A DNA stretch of 42,906 bases from Prevotella sp. GTDB lineage: Bacteria > Bacteroidota > Bacteroidia > Bacteroidales > Bacteroidaceae. Under the pieces are notes generated by a model. That model was not told the DNA's origin, ran no database searches, and saw only the letters and a list, made by a program, of their open reading frames with translations. Positions 20,070-29,745 of the stretch are shown in pieces (position 1 is the first letter of the stretch; every line of letters starts with the position of its first letter). The position numbers were made by a program, and so were the translations under genes. The stretch spans positions 1 through 42,906 of the forward strand of contig JAFTGH010000048.1 of assembly GCA_017458005.1 (NCBI GenBank), read 5' to 3'.

Positions 20070-21836
20070 TTATCTTATAACAATTTTACCGTTGACAATA
20101 TAAACACCGTGGGGCAGGGTGCTCCAGTCGTTGGCAGTACCTACCTTAATACCCTGCAGGTTATAGACGGTACCATCTGTCTTGACAGGCTGGCGGAGAA
20201 GTTCGATGCCTGCGGTGGTGTCCTCTTGAATGGAAAGAGATTGGTTTCTCCAAGAAAGGATAGACCAGTTAGAGATATTGTCAGATTCGAAATCACCGTT
20301 GGTAATCATTTCTGTGGTACCACCTTGTTCGATGCAAGACAAATCATCGAAATAGACGTTGCCTTTTAGATGACCAAGGCAGAAAATCAACTCATCATGT
20401 GGGTAGGTAGCAGTGCATGTCCACTCGAAATCTTGGTAGGTTGTGACGACATTTTTTGTGGGAAGGTTATATTGTACGTCAGCACTATTGCCCCATTGGT
20501 CTCGATTTGTGCTGGCACCAAATCGGGGCCATAAGGCAATTTCACCCGCCTGATCGGCACGCATAGTAACACGGACGGTGTATGTCTTACCGGCCACCAT
20601 CGGCGTGGCAAGTTCGCAGATAGCCTCGTTGCCATAAATGTCAGTACTGGCATTTGGATTATTCACCACCAGCACATGGTTAGGACCTTGGTCAGATACT
20701 GTGACATTGATATCTAAGGTATGAGTAACACCCAGGAAGTCGGTATAGGATGCCTTGACGATACCAGTCTTCTCCTCAGTACCTATCACGGCTCCGTCTT
20801 TGATGGTGAAGTCATCGCTGGTGAAGGTCGCCTCGTTGATAAGGTCTTCCTCATGTCCGTCAGCGAAGGTTCCCCTGAGAGTCAGCACCTTACTGCCCCC
20901 CTTACGGATGTTGATATCCGCGATCTCGTTGAGTTTGCTGAGGCTATAGACTTTCTTCAGGTCGGCATTCCAATTGTAGTCTTCCTGTGCCTTTGTCTCC
21001 TTACCCATCACCTTCAGTGCCTCATAGGCATAGCGTTTGCCCATTGTGCGATAGCCCGAAACAGTGAAGTGAATATTGTCGGAGGCACAGGGACATCCAT
21101 TGGAGTGAATCACATGGGCAGTGGGGATGACACTGGGCAGTTGGGCTATGATGGTGTTGTGATACGAGCAGACACCGCCAACATCGGCATTGACCGTCTC
21201 ACCAGCGAAGAGGGGAACATCAGCGGCATTGAGACCGAGGTCTGCCAACAGGTGCTCGTAGATGTTCTTAACCTTGTCGAGCCACACCTGCTGTCCGTTA
21301 TCTGACTCACCTTGATGCAATAGGATGCCCTTGATGACACCTGACTGCTGGGCGATCTTTGCCATGTCTACCAGCCGTTGGTAGGGGAAATCGTCGTACT
21401 GTTTAGCGGAGTTCTGCAACCATGTCTCTGTGGTCGCCAGATAGTTGTCTACTGTCGTCTTGTCAGGCGAGAAACCGTCAATGGCAATACCGCCAATAGC
21501 GACATCGACGACACCGACTTTTACATTGGAGGGGAGGGCGGCTACCATGGTACGCCCGAAATAGTCTGCCATACCGATATTGGTCCAGTCGCGGACAATA
21601 GGACAGTTGGCAGGATACCATTGTCCCTTGGTGCGCTTAGGAGTTGTGGTGTTGAAATCTACACAGGCTAGCGCTTGAAAGCGGTCGTCAACGGTCTTGT
21701 CGACAGTCTCTGCCTGTGCCTGTCCCTCCATGTTCGACTGTCCGAAACATAGATAGATGTAGAAGTTTGGATCTACTGCAGCGCTCATTCTCATGGCGAG
21801 GGTAAGCAGCATACTAATAAGTAATGTTCTTTTCAT
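20070..21836 (-). CDS. Secreted SASA-family (CE6-like) carbohydrate acetylesterase with CBM-like domain
   Basis: A 588-residue secreted esterase that should remove acetyl groups from xylan or similar glycans. Signal peptide MKRTLLISMLLTLAMRMSAA. The catalytic domain (about 22-275) is SASA/SGNH type: nucleophile Ser34 in GQSNMEG, then GGIAIDGF, LLHQGESDNGQ and the C-terminal DNIHFT block with the catalytic Asp/His. An Ig-like segment (about 300-385) follows, then a jelly-roll carbohydrate-binding-like domain (about 390-510, TPMVAGKTYTVRVTMRAD, FDDLSCIE). The last 35 residues (VYNLQGIKV...GVYIVNGKIVIR) resemble T9SS sorting tails. The N-terminal module is a paralogue of the CE6 module of the gene at 31683-33605. 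It has its own promoter (21874-21904). Confidence 0.85.
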   Translation of the reverse strand: MKRTLLISMLLTLAMRMSAAVDPNFYIYLCFGQSNMEGQAQAETVDKTVDDRFQALACVDFNTTTPKRTKGQWYPANCPIVRDWTNIGMADYFGRTMVAALPSNVKVGVVDVAIGGIAIDGFSPDKTTVDNYLATTETWLQNSAKQYDDFPYQRLVDMAKIAQQSGVIKGILLHQGESDNGQQVWLDKVKNIYEHLLADLGLNAADVPLFAGETVNADVGGVCSYHNTIIAQLPSVIPTAHVIHSNGCPCASDNIHFTVSGYRTMGKRYAYEALKVMGKETKAQEDYNWNADLKKVYSLSKLNEIADINIRKGGSKVLTLRGTFADGHEEDLINEATFTSDDFTIKDGAVIGTEEKTGIVKASYTDFLGVTHTLDINVTVSDQGPNHVLVVNNPNASTDIYGNEAICELATPMVAGKTYTVRVTMRADQAGEIALWPRFGASTNRDQWGNSADVQYNLPTKNVVTTYQDFEWTCTATYPHDELIFCLGHLKGNVYFDDLSCIEQGGTTEMITNGDFESDNISNWSILSWRNQSLSIQEDTTAGIELLRQPVKTDGTVYNLQGIKVGTANDWSTLPHGVYIVNGKIVIR

Positions 21837-21873
21837 TGTTTGTTGTGTTTTTATTGGTTCGTACTAGTGTTTG

Positions 21874-21904
21874 CAAAGGTACATCATTTATTTCAAAGTG
21901 CAAA
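21874..21904 (-). promoter_or_regulatory. Promoter of the SASA esterase gene
   Basis: TTTG (21904-21901) and TACCTTTG (21881-21874) are separated by 19 bp on the minus strand. It lies at the end of the broken gene, so the last esterase gene can be expressed independently of the upstream operon. No TGTTAC boxes were seen here. Confidence 0.65.
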
Positions 21905-22259
21905 ATATGACAAAAACTTCTTGTGCGACTCTCGTATGAAGACGGGGATGTAGGTCTTGTCCTCCACTTTATTAAAATACAGGATGGGTTGGTCACCATT
22001 CGCCAACTCAGCAGCGAGGTGATGATGACCCGCCTCTAAGTGTACAATCTTTGAGCCAGTCGGGCAAGGTGCTTGTCGCACCAGGCTCCGCATATCGGAT
22101 CCGTACAGCATTGCTTGCCACATATTCTACGGTCAGTTCGGGGACAGCCTCCACCACCATGCGTCGTCCGTTAGGTGACTGTGCCTGCCATGCCGATACA
22201 GATAGACTAGTGAGCAGACTTGCTGTCAGGGTGAAGAGGAGACGGTGGTGCATATACAT
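21893..22259 (-). pseudogene. Remnant of a secreted protein gene, frame broken
   Basis: The segment begins with a good signal peptide (MYMHHRLLFTLTASLLTSLSVSAWQAQ) and a beta-rich stretch (VEAVPELTVEYVASNAVRIRYAEPG) that recalls the N-terminal domain of some glycoside hydrolases. After TLPDW the frame degenerates and stops (CTLRGGSSSPRC, stop about 22008). Another frame continues from about 22050 with plausible protein sequence (IVHLEAGHHHLAAELANGDQPILYFN, then YIPVFIRESHKKF) and stops at 21893. Together they look like about 110 residues of a much longer ancestral gene, frameshifted and deleted. It lies 6 nt after the double-esterase gene, in operon position. Too short to identify the family; GH31 is only a possibility. 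Confidence 0.5.
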
Positions 22260-22265
22260 AGATGA

Positions 22266-24017
22266 TTATTTACCGAATTTCTTGTTTTTCTCTATCGTCC
22301 AGTCTTTACGCTGTAGGATACCGCAGTTCTTTCCTTTGAACATAGCCGCAGCCTTTTGGTCACCCTTCAGTTGCCAGTCGAGCCAGGCAATGGCAATGGG
22401 ACTGAACTCGCCACCATGGGGATGGCGGTAGGTGCCACCATGACCAACGGGGTAGTTGACAGCACAGGCAGGAACATGGTTGATGCGATGGAAGTCATCC
22501 ATGCCATTCTCGTAGGCGATATCCTCTTTGCCGCCAAGGATATAGATGACTGGTGTGTGAATCTCTGTCAACTTCTCTTTGGGAGGCATGGGCATGCCGC
22601 CTACCGCCTGAGCGGCATTGGATGGCTTGAAGAGTCCGCTGTTGCAAATCATGAGGGTAGTGATACGAGGGTCTGCACAGTTGAAGAGCGTCTGCAGTCC
22701 ACCGCATGACATACCGGCGGCACAGATGTTCCTCACGTCAATCTTCTGATAATAGGGTGACTGGGGATTGGCATTCTGAGCCACTGCCCAGTCGATGCTC
22801 TCTATCTGCTGCTGGGTGGTAGACATCGGACCCTGATAAGGCTCTTCCTCCATGGGGATATAGCCTGTGGCGATGACGAGGTAACCGTGGGAGGCTATCT
22901 CGTTGAGGAACTTGAAATGCTCCCATGGGGAGTTAGTGCAGGCACCGTTACCCCATACCAAAACGGGAAGCGGATGCTCCTGACTGAAGGCGGAGAGGTT
23001 CTGCGGCGCGAAGATGGTATGGGCAGGGAGAGAGGCATCCTCTCTCATCACTGCCTTATAGGCACCAGTGCCACCCTCCTCGACAACCTTTTCCTTTACG
23101 GACTCTTTGAGGAAGAAATCAGTCATCCGACGGAAGGTGCTCTCATTGAAGGTCACAGGACCATGTTGTCCGTCAGGAACGGAGATAAAGTCTTCCAAAC
23201 GACCGCATTTCCTGAGAGCATTGGAGAAATTGACGCCCTGGCAGTGGGGTACCACATTGTCTGCCTCGCCATGGAGTACCAGGAAGCGTGGGTTACTGGC
23301 ACTGACATAGGTGATGGGACTGATGAGTGCCACCATGTCGGGAAGGTTGGCGGGCGCTCCACCGATGAGGGCTGCCTCAGGCGATTTCTCGTCGTTCACC
23401 GTCTCACATTTGTTCATGTGTGCCATGTCTACGGGACCGAACCAGTCGACGACGGCATCTACCGTACTCTTATAGTCGAGGTTGCCGCCGACGGTGCCTT
23501 CCAGATCAAGGGAGGTATTGCCCACCGTATATTTGCGGATACCATTGGTGACACCAGCCAGAGAGGCAAGATGTCCGCCAGAGGAGAATCCCGTGATACC
23601 GATGAACGAGGTGTCGAGTTTGTATTCCGCCGCATGGGCGCGGATGAAGCGAAGGGCAGCCTTCACGTCATGGATCTGAGCGGGAAACTTAGCGTCACCA
23701 CTGGCACGGTGGTTGATGCAGACGACGGCGAAGCCCGCCTCTACCAACGGCTTGCCAATTGAGAGGTAAGTCATAGCCTTCATGTTATTGGCGAACCAGG
23801 CACTGCCATAGATGGCGACGATGACTTTATAACTGGTCTGTTTCGTGTCTGGTAGGTAGATATCCATGCGGTGCGCCTCCATGTCGTCACCCGCATAGTT
23901 GATATCCTTGTAAGTCGCATTCGTCTCGGGCATCTGAAAACCTCCGAAACCGCCTGGCTGTGCCTCTGCGATGATTCCTGCAAAGGTAAAAAGCATAGTA
24001 ATGATAGTTTTTCTCAT
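22266..24017 (-). CDS. Secreted protein with two fused alpha/beta-hydrolase (esterase) domains
   Basis: A 583-residue secreted enzyme. Signal peptide MRKTIITMLFTFAGIIAEA. The first alpha/beta-hydrolase module (about 35-305) resembles BD-FAE/acetyl-esterase enzymes: oxyanion region YGSAW, nucleophile Ser145 in GFSSGG, probable acid Asp253 (HGEADNVVP) and His285 (DGQHG). The second module (about 325-583) is of dienelactone-hydrolase/chlorophyllase type: WGNGAC, nucleophile Ser437 in GMSCGG, and a C-terminal GHGGTY His. Both triads look intact, so the protein probably carries two active sites, perhaps for acetyl and hydroxycinnamoyl or other esters. It lies 19 nt downstream of the tandem GH43 gene. 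Exact substrates cannot be read from sequence. Confidence 0.85.
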   Translation of the reverse strand: MRKTIITMLFTFAGIIAEAQPGGFGGFQMPETNATYKDINYAGDDMEAHRMDIYLPDTKQTSYKVIVAIYGSAWFANNMKAMTYLSIGKPLVEAGFAVVCINHRASGDAKFPAQIHDVKAALRFIRAHAAEYKLDTSFIGITGFSSGGHLASLAGVTNGIRKYTVGNTSLDLEGTVGGNLDYKSTVDAVVDWFGPVDMAHMNKCETVNDEKSPEAALIGGAPANLPDMVALISPITYVSASNPRFLVLHGEADNVVPHCQGVNFSNALRKCGRLEDFISVPDGQHGPVTFNESTFRRMTDFFLKESVKEKVVEEGGTGAYKAVMREDASLPAHTIFAPQNLSAFSQEHPLPVLVWGNGACTNSPWEHFKFLNEIASHGYLVIATGYIPMEEEPYQGPMSTTQQQIESIDWAVAQNANPQSPYYQKIDVRNICAAGMSCGGLQTLFNCADPRITTLMICNSGLFKPSNAAQAVGGMPMPPKEKLTEIHTPVIYILGGKEDIAYENGMDDFHRINHVPACAVNYPVGHGGTYRHPHGGEFSPIAIAWLDWQLKGDQKAAAMFKGKNCGILQRKDWTIEKNKKFGK

Positions 24018-24036
24018 ATCGTTGTTATTTTAATGA

Positions 24037-26748
24037 TCATTCAAACTTCCACCAGTCGAGACGGGTCTCTCCACGGGTATTGCTAAAGCAGATGTAGAGG
24101 TCGTGGACACCAGTGGCGTTCTTTACTTTGGCGACAAAGGAGCGGTAGCGGTCTACTGATTTCGTGTCGCTGAGGGCAAGTGTTCCGACGACAGGACCGT
24201 TGGCACCGTCGAGACGCAGGATGATGGTACAGTTGCCTGTGCAGGCTGCCGTTACGTTGAATTTCCTGGCACCAGCCTTGAAGTCGACACCACGCAGACG
24301 GATATACTCGCCGTCGTTGATGTCAAAGACATACATGTTACGCTTGCCAGTAGACAGGGGCATGTCGGCAACGACGCCCGTATTCTCGATACCCATCTTC
24401 GCAGTCTTCAGCCCATAGCCCCATGCCATGGTCTCAGCCTCCACCCGCTGGTAGGGATTGAGCCAGCGCAGTTGTTTGACGGGCTCCTGGTCGAGCCAGT
24501 AGGGAATCTCCTCGATGGTGCCGTCCTGCCGATAGGTGATCTCCTGGGCGGATACACTGCGGCGCTCATGGTGTACGAAGGTCTCGAGGTGCATGAGGTC
24601 GTAGTTCTGTCCGAAGACATACGAGTGACCTTGATAGTCTACGATGCCAGGGTGGTTGCCACGGTCACGCTCTGTGGGTCGCATGATATAGCCTTTGCTC
24701 TCCCATGGTCCTGTCGGTGAGTCGCTCATGGCATACCCTAATGCCTCCGGGCAACAGGTGGAGGCATAGCCGAGGTAGTAGTGTCCGTTACGCTTATAGA
24801 ACCAAGGTCCCTCCTGATAATGCTCGATGTGATAGGGTAGTCTGACCACACTGTCTCTCAGGGAGATCATGTCATTGTTCAGACGGGCATAGAAGGTATA
24901 GGGATTGCCCCAGTACATATACGCCTGTCCGTCATCATCTGTAAAGACAGAGGGGTCGATATCGAACCAGTTGCTCTGGTCCCATACCAATGGTTTTCCC
25001 AAGGGGTCTTTGAAAGGTCCATAAGGGGAGTCGCTGGTCAGCACGGCGATACCGTGTCCGTGGAGTGGGGCATAGAGGTAGTATTTGCCATTGCGCTCCA
25101 CCGTCTGAATCGCCCAGGCACCATTCTCCCTGGATCGCCAGGGGATATCCTTCAGAGAGGCGACGGCGCCATGCTCCGTCCAGTTGACCATATCCGTCGT
25201 TGACCATAACAGCCAGTCATACATGAAGAAACCCGCAGCACTCTTCTCGTTCTCGTCAGGGATATCCTCTGGTGAGGCATCATGCGAGGTATACAGGAAC
25301 AGCGTGTCGCCTACTACCAGTGGCGCAGGGTCGGCAGTGTACTTCGTCTGGAAGAGGGGCATGTTCACCTGTTCCAGTCCACGCATCTCCCACCAGTCGA
25401 AGTTAAAGAGTTTCGGACCCTTCCTTCCTGTGAATACCAGATAGAGGTCGTGGGTACCTGTGGCTATAGTAGTCAGGTCGGCAGTCAGTGTCTGCCATCG
25501 TTCCCAGCCTCCCGTGGCAGGAACGGCAAGTGTGCCTATCTGCTGTCCTTTGATGCTGTCGAGGTGGAGTTCTATCTGTCCGCCGCGCAGTCCACTTGCC
25601 ACCTGAGCCGTGAAGGTGCGGGGCAGTTTGCCTGCGAAGTTGACCGCCTGTAACTTGATATAGTCACCGTGATGGATGTCTGTCACATAGACACCAACCT
25701 CCTCGTTCTGTTCTGTCTTTACCCCTTGCGAGAACGCCATGGTCTCTGCCTCCACCTTCCGATAGGGATTGAAGTTGGCGATAGGGCTCACACCCTCATC
25801 CGTAGGCATGATCTTGGGGAAACTGCCGTCAGTGTTGTATTGGAACTCCTCCACGGCGACACTGCGTCCGAAACCTCCTCCACCAGGCAACTTCCCTGTG
25901 TGGTAGAAGAAATAACTATGTCCTTTGTAGTCGGCGACACCACAGTGGTTGGTGAAGGAACCCGTATCGCAGAGGGGCATGATCTCGCCAGCGTAAGTCC
26001 ATGGACCAGTAGGCGAGGGTGCCGTGCTGTATGCGATATGCTCTGGCACACCACCGGCGGCATAAAGCAACTGGTAGGTGCCATTGCGTTTGGTCAGCCA
26101 AGGACCTTCCACATAACTGTCTTTGTATTGCTTACCCTTCTCCCGCTTGCTCATGATGGGACCGCCGAAGGCCTCCTCCGTCATGTCGAGGCGTCCTAAC
26201 TCGCCACTGTACGATATCATGTCCTCGTTCAGTCTTAGGTAGTAGCACTGGGGATTGCCCCACATCAGCCATGCCTGTCCATCGTCATCAATCATCACCG
26301 TGGGGTCGATATGGTCCCAACTGCCATTCTCGAACAACGGTTTCCCAATAGCGTCATGGAACGGTCCCGTCGGCGTGTCACCCACGGCGACCCCGATCGC
26401 CATGCCGTTGGATATCTTGGAGTGGGCACAGATATACCAGTAGAACTTACCGTTGCGCTCGATACACTGACTAGCCCATGCACGGTCGTCAGCCCAAGAG
26501 AAACTCTCCAAGGCAAGAGGCGAGCCATGATCCGTCCAGTTCACCATATCCTGTGTGCTGTAAATACGCCACTCCTGCATCCAGAAGAAGTCCGCCTTGT
26601 CCTCGTCATGTCCTGTATAGACATACATCGTCCCGTTGTGAACCATCGGGGCGGGGTCGGAGGTACACCATGTCTGCACAAAAGGATTCTGGGCAAGACA
26701 GCAGGTTGTTGTCACTAATGTGACCCAAAAAGCAATACCTTTTTTCAT
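24037..26748 (-). CDS. Tandem GH43-CBM6-GH43-CBM6 enzyme
   Basis: A 903-residue secreted glycosidase that is an internal duplication. Signal MKKGIAFWVTLVTTTCCLA. Unit 1: GH43 five-blade propeller (about 22-320) with catalytic Asp31 (TSDPAP), a second Asp in DHIDPTVMIDDDG and the acid Glu in VEGPWLTKRNG; then a CBM6-like module starting YRKVEAETMA. Unit 2 (about 470-903) repeats the order: TADPAPL, FDIDPSVFTDDDG, QEGPWFYKRNG, then YQRVEAETMA. All three catalytic residues are kept in both propellers, so two active sites are expected, probably arabinofuranosidase or xylosidase. The units are diverged, indicating an old duplication with possible specialisation. It follows the next upstream gene by 3 nt. 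Confidence 0.9.
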   Translation of the reverse strand: MKKGIAFWVTLVTTTCCLAQNPFVQTWCTSDPAPMVHNGTMYVYTGHDEDKADFFWMQEWRIYSTQDMVNWTDHGSPLALESFSWADDRAWASQCIERNGKFYWYICAHSKISNGMAIGVAVGDTPTGPFHDAIGKPLFENGSWDHIDPTVMIDDDGQAWLMWGNPQCYYLRLNEDMISYSGELGRLDMTEEAFGGPIMSKREKGKQYKDSYVEGPWLTKRNGTYQLLYAAGGVPEHIAYSTAPSPTGPWTYAGEIMPLCDTGSFTNHCGVADYKGHSYFFYHTGKLPGGGGFGRSVAVEEFQYNTDGSFPKIMPTDEGVSPIANFNPYRKVEAETMAFSQGVKTEQNEEVGVYVTDIHHGDYIKLQAVNFAGKLPRTFTAQVASGLRGGQIELHLDSIKGQQIGTLAVPATGGWERWQTLTADLTTIATGTHDLYLVFTGRKGPKLFNFDWWEMRGLEQVNMPLFQTKYTADPAPLVVGDTLFLYTSHDASPEDIPDENEKSAAGFFMYDWLLWSTTDMVNWTEHGAVASLKDIPWRSRENGAWAIQTVERNGKYYLYAPLHGHGIAVLTSDSPYGPFKDPLGKPLVWDQSNWFDIDPSVFTDDDGQAYMYWGNPYTFYARLNNDMISLRDSVVRLPYHIEHYQEGPWFYKRNGHYYLGYASTCCPEALGYAMSDSPTGPWESKGYIMRPTERDRGNHPGIVDYQGHSYVFGQNYDLMHLETFVHHERRSVSAQEITYRQDGTIEEIPYWLDQEPVKQLRWLNPYQRVEAETMAWGYGLKTAKMGIENTGVVADMPLSTGKRNMYVFDINDGEYIRLRGVDFKAGARKFNVTAACTGNCTIILRLDGANGPVVGTLALSDTKSVDRYRSFVAKVKNATGVHDLYICFSNTRGETRLDWWKFE

Positions 26749-26751
26749 ATC

Positions 26752-29745
26752 TTATTTTTTAGTATATTCGAAATTGTCGATATCCACATAGCCGCCTTTC
26801 TTCTTGGTGGCGTAACAGAAGATGCCGAATTTTGTCCCCATAAAGAAACGACGGTAGTCGAAGATCATACGATAGTCGGAGCCGATCTTTGTCCATTGCT
26901 CACCGTCAAGACTGTAATAGAAAGTGGCAAGATCCTGTCCGCCGCCATGCCCGTTCGGACGGAAATCACCGTCAACACGGAGCCAGATCTTAGAAGTGGT
27001 TAGCGGCATACTCTCTATCTCCTTTGTCTTGACATCCGTCACCTGCTTCTCCCTTTCAGTCAGACTGACCGATTGCTCTGTCATGGAGAGGGTCAGTCGC
27101 TTACCGCTCTTCTTGACAGTCAGCACACCAGCGTCTCCGTTGAAGGCGGCAAGACCAGCACAGTCGCCATCCTGCATCTTAGAGAGGTCCATCACGATAG
27201 CGCCGCTACAGGTGGGGCCCTCCATTCGTTGTGTCAGGGTGTTGGGAGCCTCATAGAGATTTGTCACTATTCGATTGGTCTTCAGGCGGAGATAGCCAGG
27301 ACGCTCCGTGAGCGACCATGCGTCATCGATGGGATTGTGGTTCCATTGCCAGTGCAGTCCGAGTGTCGGGTCAGCGAAGTCGTCACTTTTCACGATATGG
27401 GTCTCTGGCTGTCCGCAGACCACAGGGCGTACCGTCTCCGGCACCTTGCCGTTCTCGTCGCCTAACATCGGCCATCCGTTGATCCAGCGGCAAGGCATCA
27501 CTGTCAACACACGTCCTACACCGCCACGGTCCTGGAAGATGATGCCATACCAGTCACCATCCTGTGTATCCACGATAGTACCCTGTGCCTCATAGGGGAA
27601 GCCACCAAACTCTGATTCGAGGATCACCTGTTTCTCGTAGGGTCCGTGGATGTCATCGGCGCGATAGCATACCTCACGGCGATGCCTGCCTGGAGCCCAT
27701 ACATGTGAGATCATGAGGAGATAGTATTTCCCGTTATGCTTGATCATCCTGCTGCCCTCCAAGAGTCCTGTCTCGTCTTCCTCCCGTTGGAATATCTGCT
27801 GGTGTGTTCCCTCGATGACATCCGAGAGATCGGGTTTCAGTTCCATCATCTCGCCAGTGCCATAGATGACATACACCCGGTCATCGTCATCGAAGAACAA
27901 GGAGCAGTCGTGGAAATGGCGCATGCGTGACACCAGTGTCCATGGACCTCTCGCCTTCTCTGCGGAGAAGATATAGGTGTCGCCCATGGCTCCTGCCTCG
28001 TTAGGGGCTAAGAGCGCATAGAATTTTCCGTTGTGGTATTTCAGGGAGGTAGCCCATTGCCCACGACCATAGACAGAGCCTTGTTGGAGGTCATATTTTG
28101 GAGAGTCTGTCAGACGGTCGAAGATATATCCTACCGTCTCCCAGTTCTTCAGGTCTTTCGACTGCATGATGGGGGCGCCAGGCATCAGGTGCATCGTGGT
28201 AGACACCAGATAGAAAGTGTCGTCCACACGGATGATATCGGGATCGGGTACATCCGCCCAGAGCATCGGGTTCTGGATGACAGATAAGGTGTTTTGTGGC
28301 TGTTGTTTGAAATTCCATTTGGAGTTATCACTCTGGAAGTCATATTTGGCGAGGGTGGGCGTGCTGTCACCTGCTGAGTAGAGACAGTATTCCTTGTTGT
28401 TCCCTTCTTGTCCAGGGATGGCGAAAGGCATGATGCGGTAGGTGCCATCAGTCAACTGCTCTATCCACCATAACTGACTGTCCTGACCCTCAAACGCTTT
28501 GGCAGAGACCTGCAGGTCAGCAGTTGCCGTCAGCGCACGGTTGGTGCCCTCGATATAGATTTCATAGAGCGGACCAGTGAGTCTTCCACCCGCCTGTGGT
28601 ACAGGCTTGATATGCCAATGCTGCCAAGGACGGAACATATAGTTGCTGCAACGGACAGCAATCTCACCTTCGGGCCAGGTACCGATGACATCTTCCAGTT
28701 TCTGGTTAGGAATAGCCTTCACAGGCTCGTTGGGATCCATCTGCCAGAAACGCTGGCGTTCCTGTTCCATACGGACAAAATCAACACCCAGTTCCAGACT
28801 ATAGCCACGACGCTCAGAGAGAATAGCAAAGGTACCTTCTTTGAGTCGTTCACCAGCCACAGGCCATCCGTTCTTCCACAACAGAGGGAGAATGCCTAAT
28901 ACAGAACGACCGCTGCGGTCGAAGTCTGCCTCGAAATGACAAGACATGACCTCCACACCCTCATCGACAATGGTACGTCCGAAATGTCCGGGTCCCGTCT
29001 TACGGTCGCCAGCGGCAATCACCATCCTGCCTCCACCATGGAACATGTCACGTCCTACATTGTCCATATAAGGACCCTCTACACTGCGAGAGCGTCCTAC
29101 GACGATATTATAAGTGGAGTTGACACCATCACAGCAGGTGCCGTGCGTTCCTAACAGGTAATACCAGCCGTCCCTATACAACAGGTCTGTTGCCTCACAG
29201 TCGATGGCGATGTCTTTCTCCTTATTGCCTTTCATCCTTTCCCCCGTAGTAGGATCCAGTTCGATGAGGCGTATAGTACCGAAATAAGTACCGTAACTCA
29301 CCCATAGCCTTCCTGTGGTAGGGTCGAGCAATAACCCTGGGTCAATAGCATCCTGGTCCTCCATGCCATCCGAGGAGCACACCTCGACAGGGGTGGTCCA
29401 TTTGAAATCGGGTGATTTCGGATCCAGTGTCTTGTTCCACATCGTCAGAATGCGACCGTTGTGTCCTCCCCCCAGTCCACCGCCAGTGGCGCCATAGATA
29501 CAGAGGTATCGGTCTCCTATCTTCAGCACATCAGGAGCAGCGCCGCCACCTGGGCGTTCCGCACCACTATGCCAGTTCCAGCCGTCTTCACTGATGAGTC
29601 CGCCGCCACCCGTTCCGAAGGTATAGTATTTCCCCTCGCACTCCGCAATGGTGGAGGGGTCATGAATATAGGGAGCACCCGTTTGTGCGTTTGCCGATAC
29701 GGCAAGGGTTAGTGCTGTGAGGATATGATATACGCTTTTCATCAT
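26752..29745 (-). CDS. Bifunctional GH43 - ricin-type lectin - GH43 enzyme
   Basis: A 997-residue secreted enzyme with two different GH43 propellers. The first (about 22-350) is arabinanase-like: APYIHDPSTI with base Asp29, Asp135 in QDAIDPG and acid Glu184 in CEATDLLYRDGWYYL. The middle (about 365-480) has a ricin-B-like lectin pattern (LTATADLQVSAKAFEGQDSQLWW). The second propeller (about 490-790) begins WADVPDPDIIRVDDTFYLVST, typical of arabinofuranosidase/xylosidase GH43 enzymes, and is followed by a concanavalin-like C-terminal domain (about 800-997, FADPTLGLHWQWNHNP, FYYSLDGEQWTKIG) seen in beta-xylosidases. The start codon overlaps the stop of the upstream GH43 gene by one base (TAATG), giving translational coupling; a second ATG three bases later would also do. 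Confidence 0.9.
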   Translation of the reverse strand: MMKSVYHILTALTLAVSANAQTGAPYIHDPSTIAECEGKYYTFGTGGGGLISEDGWNWHSGAERPGGGAAPDVLKIGDRYLCIYGATGGGLGGGHNGRILTMWNKTLDPKSPDFKWTTPVEVCSSDGMEDQDAIDPGLLLDPTTGRLWVSYGTYFGTIRLIELDPTTGERMKGNKEKDIAIDCEATDLLYRDGWYYLLGTHGTCCDGVNSTYNIVVGRSRSVEGPYMDNVGRDMFHGGGRMVIAAGDRKTGPGHFGRTIVDEGVEVMSCHFEADFDRSGRSVLGILPLLWKNGWPVAGERLKEGTFAILSERRGYSLELGVDFVRMEQERQRFWQMDPNEPVKAIPNQKLEDVIGTWPEGEIAVRCSNYMFRPWQHWHIKPVPQAGGRLTGPLYEIYIEGTNRALTATADLQVSAKAFEGQDSQLWWIEQLTDGTYRIMPFAIPGQEGNNKEYCLYSAGDSTPTLAKYDFQSDNSKWNFKQQPQNTLSVIQNPMLWADVPDPDIIRVDDTFYLVSTTMHLMPGAPIMQSKDLKNWETVGYIFDRLTDSPKYDLQQGSVYGRGQWATSLKYHNGKFYALLAPNEAGAMGDTYIFSAEKARGPWTLVSRMRHFHDCSLFFDDDDRVYVIYGTGEMMELKPDLSDVIEGTHQQIFQREEDETGLLEGSRMIKHNGKYYLLMISHVWAPGRHRREVCYRADDIHGPYEKQVILESEFGGFPYEAQGTIVDTQDGDWYGIIFQDRGGVGRVLTVMPCRWINGWPMLGDENGKVPETVRPVVCGQPETHIVKSDDFADPTLGLHWQWNHNPIDDAWSLTERPGYLRLKTNRIVTNLYEAPNTLTQRMEGPTCSGAIVMDLSKMQDGDCAGLAAFNGDAGVLTVKKSGKRLTLSMTEQSVSLTEREKQVTDVKTKEIESMPLTTSKIWLRVDGDFRPNGHGGGQDLATFYYSLDGEQWTKIGSDYRMIFDYRRFFMGTKFGIFCYATKKKGGYVDIDNFEYTKK

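Noticed and set aside
22887-23762. 291-codon open frame antisense to the double-esterase gene
   Set aside because: Shadow of a conserved enzyme gene; no recognisable protein features.
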